From contig CALICM010000085.1 in assembly GCA_938049225.1 (NCBI GenBank), positions 1 through 49,107 of the forward strand: a stretch of 49,107 bases of DNA, read 5' to 3'. Position numbers and translations under genes: made by a program. The DNA comes from an uncultured Paracoccaceae bacterium (GTDB taxonomy: Bacteria; Pseudomonadota; Alphaproteobacteria; Rhodobacterales; Rhodobacteraceae). Under the pieces are notes generated by a model. That model saw only the letters and a list, made by a program, of their open reading frames with translations, was not told the origin of the DNA and ran no database searches. This document shows positions 7,549 to 15,462 of the stretch, in pieces (position 1 is the stretch's first letter; every line of letters starts with the position of its first letter).

Positions 7549-9171
7549 CTACAGCGCCCCCTCAAGCCCCTCGAACACCCGCGCTACCGCCTCGGCGCCC
7601 GGGTCATTGTTGCCGATCAAGTTCTCCTCGGGCACATAAGAGGCGCGGCCCGCCTTGGCCCGCCCGATGTTGGCTGTTGCATCCGCCCCGGCCCGCGCCG
7701 CCTTGGCCGCAGCGCCGATCCCTTGGTCCAGGGCCGCCAAGGCAGGCTCTAATGCGTCGATCATCGTCCGGTCGCCCATCTTGGCCCCGCCCACCTGCCC
7801 GATCCGCTCAAGCCCGGTGCGCAAGGCCGCCGCCACAGGCCGCCCGTTCGCACAGGCGTCCCCCGCCGCACCAAAAAAGATCGCCAAAAGCACGCCTGAC
7901 GAACCACCCATCGTCTGGCTCAACTCATCACCCAGGGCACGGAACAACTGTGTCAGATCCGCCAAGGGCATCCGGTCCAACGCCCCTTTCAATGCCCGCG
8001 CCGCGGTCGCCAAAGTGGCCCCGGTGTCCCCGTCCCCCGATTTCGCATCCAGCGCATTCAAATCGCCCTCGGCCGCGATCAGCAGATCGCAGCACCGTTC
8101 GATCACGGCGCGCACTTTGGGGTTTTCGGACGGGATCGGCGCAATCGGGCTAAGCCCATCGGGCAAGGGCAGCACTTTGACCGATCCGATGTCCTGCATC
8201 CCGGGCCAGGCCGCCAACTCGACGGGCCGCCGCAGGGCCGCTTCGACCGCTTCCGTCACCGGCAACACCGAGACCGAAAACCCGTGCATATCCAGCGAGG
8301 TCATCATCCCCGCCGGCCCCACGATAAACCGGATGTTCGCCTTGCCGCTGGTCTCTAACTCATGCGCCAACACCGCCATCTCCAGCGGTGTCGTGGCGCC
8401 AAGGTTATTCAACAAAGCCACATGCGGCCCGTCGTCCATTGCGGGGGCCAGCTTGTCCAGTACCATCCCCATGGCCACTTTGGCGCCCTCGAAATCCACT
8501 TGCTCGACCCCTGCCTCGCCATGGATCCCAAGCCCCAACTCGGCCTTGCCCGCCGCGATCCGGTCCTCCTTGGCCGAGCCCGGCACGGTACAGGTGTCCA
8601 GTGACATACCAATGGACGCCATCGCTCCAATCGCGTCTTCCGCCGCCGCCGTCACCGCCTCCAAATCCGCGCCATCCGCCGCCAGGGCCCCAGCGATCTT
8701 GTGCACGAACAACGTTCCCGCAACGCCCCGCGCCTGCGGCAGGTCCGGCAGCGCGATATCATCGTCGACCACAACCATCGAAACCTTGTGCCCGAACGCC
8801 CGCGCCCGTTCCGCCGCCAGGCCAAAGTTCAGTCGATCCCCAGTGTAGTTCTTGACGATCAACAGGCACCCCGCAGGCCCCGTCACCGCCAAAATTCCCG
8901 CCAGCACCGCATCGACCGAGGGGCTGGCGAAAACCTCGCCACAGACCGCTGCCGTCAGCATCCCCTCGCCCACGAACCCCGCATGCGCTGGTTCGTGCCC
9001 CGATCCGCCGCCCGAGATCAGCGCCACGCGGCTTTTGTCCCAATCGCTGCGCACCACAACCTTGATATGCGGATACCCATCCAGCCGCGACAACGCCCCG
9101 CCGCTGGTTTTGAGCACCCCATCGATGGCCTCGGTCACCAGCGCATCCTTGGCGTTCACAAACTGGGTCAT
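7549..9171 (-). CDS. DhaK-DhaL fusion kinase (dihydroxyacetone kinase family)
   Basis: This 540-residue ATP-dependent kinase fuses a DhaK substrate domain to a DhaL nucleotide domain. The DhaK part has GGGSGHEPAHAGFVG (53-67) and the hemiaminal-forming histidine in GLGIHGEAGVEQ (H217). The DhaL part has the Mg-ADP aspartates in DAKSGDGDTG (D375, D380, D382). This single-chain form uses ATP directly rather than a PTS phosphate donor. The family also includes erythrulose and apulose kinases, so the substrate may be a small ketose other than dihydroxyacetone. It sits between the transporter ATPases and the LacI regulator; GGAGG precedes the ATG. Confidence 0.92.
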   Translation of the reverse strand: MTQFVNAKDALVTEAIDGVLKTSGGALSRLDGYPHIKVVVRSDWDKSRVALISGGGSGHEPAHAGFVGEGMLTAAVCGEVFASPSVDAVLAGILAVTGPAGCLLIVKNYTGDRLNFGLAAERARAFGHKVSMVVVDDDIALPDLPQARGVAGTLFVHKIAGALAADGADLEAVTAAAEDAIGAMASIGMSLDTCTVPGSAKEDRIAAGKAELGLGIHGEAGVEQVDFEGAKVAMGMVLDKLAPAMDDGPHVALLNNLGATTPLEMAVLAHELETSGKANIRFIVGPAGMMTSLDMHGFSVSVLPVTEAVEAALRRPVELAAWPGMQDIGSVKVLPLPDGLSPIAPIPSENPKVRAVIERCCDLLIAAEGDLNALDAKSGDGDTGATLATAARALKGALDRMPLADLTQLFRALGDELSQTMGGSSGVLLAIFFGAAGDACANGRPVAAALRTGLERIGQVGGAKMGDRTMIDALEPALAALDQGIGAAAKAARAGADATANIGRAKAGRASYVPEENLIGNNDPGAEAVARVFEGLEGAL

Positions 9172-9183
9172 AGCGCGTCCTCC

Positions 9184-10179
9184 TCAGGCAATCCGGTTGC
9201 CGCTGGCGTCAAAACACAGCGGGTTGCGCGGGGCGATTTTGATGTGCGCCCCCGGCGCATAGTCTTGGTGCGGGTCGGTCAGGGTGGTGATCGCATGGCC
9301 CTTCAGCGTCAGGTGCAAACGCGCCTGATCGCCCAGATGCTCAACACGGATCACCTCGGCCTCCTGCCCCTCGCCCTGGGCGATATGTTCGGGCCGCAGG
9401 CCGATCTGCGTGACGCCGTCCGGCACACCACCGAACACATCCGCGGGCAGCACGTTGATCCGCGGCAGGCCCAGGCGCCCCGCGACATACAGGCTGTTGG
9501 GGTTCTCATAGATCTCGCGCGGGCTGCCGAACTGGACCAACCGCCCTTCGTTCAGCACACCCACATGGGTCGCCATCGTCATCGCCTCGATCTGATCATG
9601 GGTCACATACAGCAGCGTCGCGCCCAGGCTGGCCTGGATCCGCTTCAGCTCGACCCGCAAATCCGTCCGCAGCTTCGCATCCAGCGAACTGAGCGGCTCG
9701 TCCATCAGGTAAATCGACGGATCGCGCACCAGCGCCCGGCCAATCGAGACCCGTTGCATCTCACCCCCCGACAGCGCGGTCGCTTTGTTGTCCAATTTAT
9801 GGGTGATCTGCAAAACCTCGGCCACTTCCGCGACCTTGCGGTCAATCTCGGCCTTGGGGGTCTTCAGGATCGGGGATTTCAGCGGGAACGCCAGGTTCTC
9901 GCGCACGCTCAGATGCGGATACAGCGAGTATTGCTGGAACACCATCGCCACATCGCGCTGCGCCGGGATCTCGGCCGCCACATCGCGCCCGCCGATATGG
10001 ACCGTGCCCGCGTCCAGCTTTTCCAGCCCCGCGATCAACCGCAGGGTCGTCGTCTTGCCCGCGCCGGTTGGGCCCAACAGCACGACAAAGGCCCCGTCCG
10101 GGATCACCATATCGATGCCATCCACCGCTACCGTATCGCCGAAGCGCTTGGACAAATCTCTCAGCACTACCTCAGCCAT
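9184..10179 (-). CDS. ABC transporter ATPase, sugar type (second of two)
   Basis: This 331-residue MalK/UgpC-class ATPase has Walker A GPTGAGKTTT, signature LSGGEMQR, Walker B IYLMDEP and a C-terminal regulatory TOBE-like domain with IGLRPEHI. The start is the ATG at 10179, giving MAEVVLRDLSKRFG; it overlaps the end of the other ATPase gene by eight bases. Two clearly different ATPases in one operon imply a heterodimer, as in the GlpS/GlpT-type glycerol transporter and related small-polyol systems. It energises the two permeases encoded upstream. Confidence 0.9.
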   Translation of the reverse strand: MAEVVLRDLSKRFGDTVAVDGIDMVIPDGAFVVLLGPTGAGKTTTLRLIAGLEKLDAGTVHIGGRDVAAEIPAQRDVAMVFQQYSLYPHLSVRENLAFPLKSPILKTPKAEIDRKVAEVAEVLQITHKLDNKATALSGGEMQRVSIGRALVRDPSIYLMDEPLSSLDAKLRTDLRVELKRIQASLGATLLYVTHDQIEAMTMATHVGVLNEGRLVQFGSPREIYENPNSLYVAGRLGLPRINVLPADVFGGVPDGVTQIGLRPEHIAQGEGQEAEVIRVEHLGDQARLHLTLKGHAITTLTDPHQDYAPGAHIKIAPRNPLCFDASGNRIA

Positions 10180-11269
10180 GCGCGAGCACCCCATCGTTCA
10201 GGGCCGAGCGCAACGCCCGCCCGCTGGCCGCGTCAAACAGCGTGATGGTCTTAGCATCGAACCCCAGCCCCACGGTCTCGCCCACCGTCGCCACCTGGCC
10301 CGAGGGCGCGCGCACTTTCAGCGCCCCGTTTGCCGTCTCAAGGGTGATGATCTGCGTGGTTCCCAAGTACTCGACCGCCAGCACCTCGCCGCGATAGGCG
10401 CCCTCATCCGACAGCCGGATATGCTCGGGCCGAACACCGAACACCAGCTTGCCCCGCGCCTCGGCCATTTGCCGGGGCACACCCACAGTGGCGCCGTTCA
10501 ACGCAACGCTGTCGGTGCCCGCCTGGACCGCCCCCTCGAACGGTAGAAAGTTCATCGAGGGCGAGCCGATGAAATCGGCCACGAACATGGTTGCGGGCAT
10601 GTCATAGATGTCCTGTGGCGTGCCGAACTGCTCGACCACCGCATTGTTCATTACCACGATCTTGTCGCCCATCTGCATCGCCTCAAGCTGGTCATGGGTG
10701 ACGTAAACCGTCGTCGCCCCCATCCGGTCGTGCAGCGCGCGCAACTCCTCGGCCATATGCTCGCGGAACTCGGCATCCAAGGCGCCCAGCGGTTCGTCCA
10801 TCATAAAGGCCTTGGGATCGCGCACAATCGCCCGCCCCAGCGCCACCCGCTGCCGGTCGCCGCCGGACAGACCGCCGACGGGTCGGTTCAGGATATCGCG
10901 GATCCCCAAGATCCCCGCGACCTCGTCCACCTTGGCCCGCACGTCCCGCCGCGCCATGCCCTGGCTGACCAAAGGATAGCTCAGATTGCGTCGCACATTC
11001 ATATGCGGGTATAGCGCAAACATCTGAAAAACAAAGGCAATATCGCGCTGCGAGGGCGGCCTCTGACTGATCTCCTCACCATCCAGAAAGATCTCACCCG
11101 AGGTCGGCAGTTCCAGCCCCGCGATCATTCGCAATGTGGTGGTCTTTCCGCAGCCCGAGGGGCCAAGCAGCATGAAGAACTCGCCGTCTTGAATGGTGAA
11201 AGAGCTTTCTTTCACGGCGACGAAATCGCCAAACTCCTTACGGACGTTCTTGATCACAATCTCAGCCAT
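10172..11269 (-). CDS. ABC transporter ATPase, sugar type (first of two)
   Basis: This 365-residue ATPase has Walker A GPSGCGKTTT, signature LSGGDRQR, Walker B AFMMDEP, D-loop GALDAEF and the C-terminal domain with FGVRPEHI. It differs from its partner throughout, including the signature motif, so the pair is an old divergence rather than a recent duplication. The gene overlaps the DUF1801 gene upstream by eight bases and the second ATPase gene downstream by eight bases, so expression should be tightly coupled. Confidence 0.9.
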   Translation of the reverse strand: MAEIVIKNVRKEFGDFVAVKESSFTIQDGEFFMLLGPSGCGKTTTLRMIAGLELPTSGEIFLDGEEISQRPPSQRDIAFVFQMFALYPHMNVRRNLSYPLVSQGMARRDVRAKVDEVAGILGIRDILNRPVGGLSGGDRQRVALGRAIVRDPKAFMMDEPLGALDAEFREHMAEELRALHDRMGATTVYVTHDQLEAMQMGDKIVVMNNAVVEQFGTPQDIYDMPATMFVADFIGSPSMNFLPFEGAVQAGTDSVALNGATVGVPRQMAEARGKLVFGVRPEHIRLSDEGAYRGEVLAVEYLGTTQIITLETANGALKVRAPSGQVATVGETVGLGFDAKTITLFDAASGRALRSALNDGVLAHG

Positions 11270-11675
11270 GCGCCCGCACCTTCTTCTGATGATAGGTCAG
11301 CGCCAGCGCGATACACTCCGCCAGGGCCCCCTCAGGCACCGGCACGTCCAGCGGCAGCACCACCGCCCGATCCCCCTCAAATGCCAATTCGCCGGAAAAC
11401 CGTGCGCGGTAGGTGTCCAACAGCGAGGTTTGACAATGCACGAACATCCCACAAACATCTGGCCGCTTCGCCGACCACCCCAGCCGCACCGTCGTCCCAG
11501 CCTTGCAGGCGGGTAAATACGCAGGCTCGCCCCATTTCACCGTCTCGGTTACCGGCGCCACGCTACGGGCCTTCGCCACCTCAAAAATCAGACCCCGCAC
11601 CTGGCCCAACACAGCCTGCGCCGCAGCGGGATACCCTTCGAAAACCGCCCTGACATTTGTCGGCATCGCACTCAT
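11262..11675 (-). CDS. DUF1801-family protein
   Basis: This small cytoplasmic protein of 137 residues carries the DUF1801 (YdhG/YjbR-like fold) signature ETVKWGEPAYLP and a middle strand pattern FVHCQTSLLDTYR. The biochemical role of the family is not established. The start ATG overlaps the stop of the upstream small membrane protein (ATGA); a second ATG lies nine bases downstream. Its placement between permease and ATPase genes of one transporter is unusual, since DUF1801 genes are normally found outside uptake operons. Confidence 0.75.
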   Translation of the reverse strand: MSAMPTNVRAVFEGYPAAAQAVLGQVRGLIFEVAKARSVAPVTETVKWGEPAYLPACKAGTTVRLGWSAKRPDVCGMFVHCQTSLLDTYRARFSGELAFEGDRAVVLPLDVPVPEGALAECIALALTYHQKKVRAHG

Positions 11676-11860
11676 TCCGGAAAATGGCTGACGATGATAA
11701 ACATCACCGTGCCCACAAGCGTTGTGATGAAGGAATAGGTGAAGGCCCACAGCACAAAGGGCTGCATCAGCATCACCACCCCCAGGCCGATCAGAACCGT
11801 CGCCACCATCTCCCAGGAGCCCCGGCGCAACCGCACCAGCCCGCTAAAAAACCCGCTCAT
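11672..11860 (-). CDS. Small two-helix membrane protein inside the ABC operon
   Basis: This 62-residue protein has a short basic amphipathic start (SGLVRLRRGSWE) and two hydrophobic helices, about residues 16-35 and 37-58, separated by a very short turn. Positive charges precede helix one, so both ends should face the cytoplasm. I do not recognise a named family. It lies 61 bases after the second permease gene and is coupled by ATGA to the DUF1801 gene. Related glycerol-type ABC operons carry an unrelated small membrane protein (DUF2160) in a similar place, so an accessory transporter subunit is plausible but unproven. Confidence 0.6.
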   Translation of the reverse strand: MSGFFSGLVRLRRGSWEMVATVLIGLGVVMLMQPFVLWAFTYSFITTLVGTVMFIIVSHFPE

Positions 11861-11877
11861 CGCGCGCCCCCACTTTG

Positions 11878-11905
11878 TCCCAAAAATATCCCCGCCGGAG
11901 GCATT
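11878..11905 (-). repeat. Possible dispersed intergenic element of Rhodobacteraceae
   Basis: On the minus strand the spacer between the second permease gene and the small membrane protein gene reads GCCTCCGGCGGGGATATTTT followed by TGGGACAAAG. I recall near-identical GCCTCCGGCGGG-TATTTT sequences recurring between genes in Rhodobacteraceae. Only this one copy is in the window, so the call rests on memory rather than on repetition seen here. Confidence 0.35.
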
Positions 11906-11921
11906 TCTCTTTTAGATCCCT

Positions 11922-12863
11922 TCATTTCCGCACCGCCCCAAAGGTAATCCCCCGCAGCAGATGCTTGCGCAAAAGGATGGTGAAGATCATGACCGGCAGC
12001 AGGAAAATCGTCGCCCCCGCCGCCACCGCGGGCCAATCCAAGCCACCCACCCCAATGATCGTGGGAATAAACGGTGGCGCGGTCTGCGCGGTGCCGCTGG
12101 TCAGCAGCACCGCAAAGGCATACTCGTTCCACGCAAAGATCAGGCAAAAGATCGCGGTCGAGGCGATGCCCGTCGCCGCCTGCGGCAGCACCACCTTATA
12201 AAACGCCTGAAACCGGGTGTAGCCGTCGATCAACGCCGCCTCTTCGTATTCTCGCGGAATCTCGTCGATGAAGCCTTTCAACAGCCAGACCGCCAGGCTG
12301 ATATTGACCGCCGTATACAGCAGGATCATCCCCAGATGCGTGTCCGACAGGCCCAAGTTCCGGTACATCAAGAATATCGGGATCGCGACCGCGATGGGCG
12401 GCATCATCCGCGTTGATAGGATGAAAAACAGCAGATCATCCGCCAGCGGGATCTTGAACCGGCTGAACGCATAGGCTGCCAAAGTGCCCAGGAAAATACT
12501 CAGGAAAGTCGACCCAAACCCTATGATCACCGAGTTCATGAACCGCTCACCAAACTTCGACGGTCCGGCAATGACCATATTGCGATTGCGCACGATCTCT
12601 TCGGCGAAATTCGCGGGCGGCGGCAGGGCGGCCAGCGCCTCGGGGCTGACCCGGGTTCGGGTGGTGAACAGGTTCACATAGCCCTCAAGCGAGGGGGTGA
12701 AGACCACCTTGGGCGGATAGCTGATGCTGTCAGGCGGCGTTTTGAAACCGGTCATCAGGATCCAGATCAGCGGCGTAATCGTGATCAGCGCGTACAGGAT
12801 GACCAGCGTACCCGCGACCCATTTTTGCCGCGACGACGGCTCGGTGATGGAATGCGCGCTCAT
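11922..12863 (-). CDS. ABC sugar transporter permease (MalG-like)
   Basis: This 313-residue inner-membrane permease has six predicted helices and the cytoplasmic EAA loop IPREYEEAALIDGYTRFQAF, which contacts the ATPases. The start is the ATG at 12863, overlapping the stop of the first permease gene (ATGA); the open frame extends further upstream but inside that gene. An extended periplasmic segment between helices one and two (about residues 50-110) is longer than in MalG and may contact the binding protein. Confidence 0.9.
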   Translation of the reverse strand: MSAHSITEPSSRQKWVAGTLVILYALITITPLIWILMTGFKTPPDSISYPPKVVFTPSLEGYVNLFTTRTRVSPEALAALPPPANFAEEIVRNRNMVIAGPSKFGERFMNSVIIGFGSTFLSIFLGTLAAYAFSRFKIPLADDLLFFILSTRMMPPIAVAIPIFLMYRNLGLSDTHLGMILLYTAVNISLAVWLLKGFIDEIPREYEEAALIDGYTRFQAFYKVVLPQAATGIASTAIFCLIFAWNEYAFAVLLTSGTAQTAPPFIPTIIGVGGLDWPAVAAGATIFLLPVMIFTILLRKHLLRGITFGAVRK

Positions 12864-13807
12864 CGCTCTTTCACCTTGTTCAGGGCTTTGACATAGATCG
12901 AGGCCAGGCCGAAGACGGTCACGAACAGGATGATCGCAAAGGCGCTGGAATACCCGGTGCGCCATTTCTCGAAGGCCTCGCGCTTCAGGTTGATGGAGGC
13001 CAATTCGGTCACCGACCCCGGCCCGCCACCGGTCAATTGCACCACCAGGTCGAACATCTTGAAGTTTTCGATGCCGCGGAACAGCACCGCCAGCATCAGG
13101 AAGGGCAGCACCATGGGGATCGTGATGGTAAAGAACTGTCGCAGTTTGCTGGCCCGGTCGATCTCGGCCGCCTCATAGATATAGTCGGGGATCGAGCGCA
13201 GCCCGGCCAGGCAGATCAGCATCACGAAAGGCGTCCACATCCAAGTGTCGACGATCACGATCGACCAGGGCGCCAGGTTCACCGACCCCAGCATTTCGAA
13301 GCTGGATGGGTCCGCCCCGGTGAAAAAGGCGACGACGTAGTTAAAGAGGCCGATCTGCGGCTGATAGAGGAAGGTCCAAAAGTTGCCCACCACAGCGGGG
13401 CTTAGCATCATCGGCAGCACAATGATCGTGGTCCACAGGTCGTTGCCCTTGAATTTCTTGTTGATCAGCCAGGCCAGGGTGAATCCGATCAGGACCTGAA
13501 AAAAGATCGTCCAGAACAGGAAATGCGCCGTCGCCTGCATCGACAGCCAAATGTCGCTGTCTGTTAGGATCCGCTCGTAATTGCGAAAACCGATGTACTC
13601 CACCGCTCGGTTGGCACGGTTCGCCTTGAAGTTGGTGAAGCTCAGGTTGATCGTCCAGATCAGCGGAAAGATGTTGATCGCCAGCAGCAGAAAGATCGTC
13701 GGCCCTACAAAGATCCAGGCGATGGCCCGATCGGACAGGCCTTTGATCCTGCGGGCAGCCCTTGGCGGCGTGGCCTGGGCGGCTTGGTCGAGGGTGGTCT
13801 GAGACAT
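12860..13807 (-). CDS. ABC sugar transporter permease (MalF-like)
   Basis: This 315-residue inner-membrane permease has helices beginning at WIFVGPTIFLLLAINIFPLI and the EAA loop PDYIYEAAEIDRASKLRQFF. It pairs with the MalG-like permease encoded immediately downstream. The start chosen is the ATG at 13807; a TTG at 13822 is a weaker alternative. It is separated from the binding-protein gene by a 137-base spacer holding GC-rich hairpins. Confidence 0.9.
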   Translation of the reverse strand: MSQTTLDQAAQATPPRAARRIKGLSDRAIAWIFVGPTIFLLLAINIFPLIWTINLSFTNFKANRANRAVEYIGFRNYERILTDSDIWLSMQATAHFLFWTIFFQVLIGFTLAWLINKKFKGNDLWTTIIVLPMMLSPAVVGNFWTFLYQPQIGLFNYVVAFFTGADPSSFEMLGSVNLAPWSIVIVDTWMWTPFVMLICLAGLRSIPDYIYEAAEIDRASKLRQFFTITIPMVLPFLMLAVLFRGIENFKMFDLVVQLTGGGPGSVTELASINLKREAFEKWRTGYSSAFAIILFVTVFGLASIYVKALNKVKER

Positions 13808-13874
13808 CGATCGGGGATCCAACGGCTGGTTGAGCGGGGCCGGGCCCCGGAGGCGATCCGGGGTTGGGCAAAGA

Positions 13875-13908
13875 GGCCGGGCGAGTATTGGGGTTTACCT
13901 GCCCGGCC
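13875..13908 (-). other. Intercistronic hairpin between binding-protein and permease genes
   Basis: Arms GGCCGGGC (13875-13882) and GCCCGGCC (13901-13908) pair perfectly around an 18-base loop. Further GC-rich palindromic sequence lies on both sides (GGGCCGGGCCCC near 13840 and repeated CCCGGGAC at 13916-13933). No T-run follows, so it looks like a transcript-stabilising or partial-termination hairpin rather than a full terminator. Confidence 0.6.
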
Positions 13909-13944
13909 ATACGCTCCCGGGACAGGCCCGGGACCGGTTCTGGG

Positions 13945-15267
13945 TTACAGCTTGCCTTCGTCCTCGAAGACCTCAGTCCAGTCTTCGATCAGCAGATCGA
14001 GCGCCTCTTTGGCTGTGCCCTGATCGGCAACGACATAGTCATGCATGCGCTTTTGCATTGCCAGCAGCAGCTCGGCATAGGCCGGTTCTTGCCAGAAGTC
14101 CTGCACCGCATCCATCGCCTCAAGGAAGTCGCCCGCAAATGGCGCGCTGGCCTCGAACCCGTCACCTTCCAGCACCGATTTATGCGCGGAATAGCCGCCC
14201 AGATCCCACCACTTGGCCTGCACGTCGGGCTGCGCGAACCACTTGATGTACTCCAGCGCCGCATCCTGCTTGTCGGAGTAAGCGACGACCGAGATGCCCT
14301 GCCCGCCCAGGGTCGAGCCGGCCTGGTTCTGCGGCGGATTCACGAAGAAGTCGATCTTGTCACCACCGGTGTTCGGATCGGCATAAAGCCCCGGGAAGAA
14401 GGCGAACCAGTTCATCGCCATGGCGACCTGACCGGATTTGAACGCGTCCAGGCTTTCGCCCATATACGAATTGGTATAGCCCGGCGGTGTCGCGGTCTGA
14501 TAGAACTCTTTATAGAATTCAAGGGCTTCCACGGCCTCGGGCGAGTTCACAGCCCCCTCCATGTCATAGGATCCAGGCGTATTCTCGTATTTGAAACCCC
14601 AGGGGTACAGGGCGCTGGTGATGCCCATCGTGATCCCCTCAGACCCACGCTCGGTAAAGATCGCGGCGCCATAGACGGTCTGGCCGTCGATCTCGCGGCC
14701 CTGGAAGAACTGGGCGATTTCCAGCAATTCCTTTTGGCTTGTCGGTTCGGCCAGATCGCGACCCGTGGCGGCTTTGAAGTCCGCCTGAATATCCTCGCGC
14801 GCAAACCAATCCTTGCGGTAGAACCAGCCGTTCGCATCGCCCATCGCAGGCAGTGCATAGTAGTTCGGCGAACCCTTGGGCCAGGTCGAATAGGCATAGA
14901 CGGTCGCATCGGCGAAATCGCCCATGCTGATCCCTTCGGAATCGAAGAAGTCGTTCAGTTTCACGTAATGACCGTTCTCAGCCCCGCCGCCGATCCACTG
15001 GCTGTCGCCGATCAGCAGGTCGCACAGCTTGCCGCCTGAGTTCAGCTCGTTCAGCATACGGTCAGCGAAATTGGGCCAAGGAACGAACTCGAAGCTCATG
15101 GAATGGCCGCTTTCAGCCTCGAATTCTTTGCTCAACTCGACCAACGCATTGGCCGGATCCCAGGCCGCCCAGCACAGTGTCAGATCCTCGGCCTGCGCCG
15201 TTGCGGGGGGCAGTCCGGCCGCCGCAAGGCTCAGCGCGCTTACCGTCGCCAGTTTCATGTTTCTCAT
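13945..15267 (-). CDS. ABC transporter sugar-binding protein (family 1)
   Basis: This periplasmic solute-binding protein has 440 residues. The start is the ATG at 15267, preceded by GGGAGGG, giving a classic signal peptide (MRNMKLATVSALSLAAAGLP, then PATAQA and cleavage before EDL). Two lobes follow, with many aromatic residues typical of sugar contacts (WAAWDP, SQWIGG, WFAFFPG). It is the first gene of the eleven-gene operon; the dual LacI-type operators lie 73-118 bases upstream. The ligand cannot be assigned; a small polyol or sugar is expected from the enzymes encoded downstream. Confidence 0.9.
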   Translation of the reverse strand: MRNMKLATVSALSLAAAGLPPATAQAEDLTLCWAAWDPANALVELSKEFEAESGHSMSFEFVPWPNFADRMLNELNSGGKLCDLLIGDSQWIGGGAENGHYVKLNDFFDSEGISMGDFADATVYAYSTWPKGSPNYYALPAMGDANGWFYRKDWFAREDIQADFKAATGRDLAEPTSQKELLEIAQFFQGREIDGQTVYGAAIFTERGSEGITMGITSALYPWGFKYENTPGSYDMEGAVNSPEAVEALEFYKEFYQTATPPGYTNSYMGESLDAFKSGQVAMAMNWFAFFPGLYADPNTGGDKIDFFVNPPQNQAGSTLGGQGISVVAYSDKQDAALEYIKWFAQPDVQAKWWDLGGYSAHKSVLEGDGFEASAPFAGDFLEAMDAVQDFWQEPAYAELLLAMQKRMHDYVVADQGTAKEALDLLIEDWTEVFEDEGKL

Positions 15268-15338
15268 CACAGTCCCTCCCAAGGTTTTCATTTTGTGGGG
15301 GCGGTCACGATTCGCCGCCCCGATATTCAGACGCTAGT

Positions 15339-15354
15339 TGAGGTACGCACCTCA
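15339..15354. promoter_or_regulatory. LacI-type operator O1
   Basis: TGAGGTACGCACCTCA is a 16-base palindrome with one mismatched pair and a central CG, the usual architecture of LacI-family operators. It lies between the divergent binding-protein gene (start 15267) and the secreted beta-repeat protein gene (start 15463). The likely binder is the LacI regulator encoded in the downstream operon. Confidence 0.7.
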
Positions 15355-15369
15355 TGTCTACATATTTTT

Positions 15370-15385
15370 TGAGGTACGCACCTCG
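15370..15385. promoter_or_regulatory. LacI-type operator O2
   Basis: This is the second copy of the same 14-base core GAGGTACGCACCTC (15371-15384), 31 bases from the first copy. That is about three helical turns, so two repressor dimers could bind on the same face of the DNA and cooperate or loop. The outermost pair is mismatched here (T/G). Confidence 0.7.
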
Positions 15386-15462
15386 AAACGAGCAAACCCA
15401 TAGTTCAGCCTTCGCGAACATGTTACCCCTTTCCGCAAAATCCACTGTGTCTGGAGACCCGA

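Noticed and set aside
7089-8153. Long plus-strand open frame of 354 codons opposite the LacI and kinase genes
   Set aside because: It is an antisense shadow of high-GC codon use; the protein is Pro/Arg/His-rich with no domain signal, while the minus-strand genes show full family motifs.
9184-15267. Assigning the two-ATPase transporter as the GlpSTPQV glycerol importer
   Set aside because: The layout is similar, but no glycerol kinase, glpD or DeoR-type regulator is present, and the small membrane protein does not look like DUF2160.
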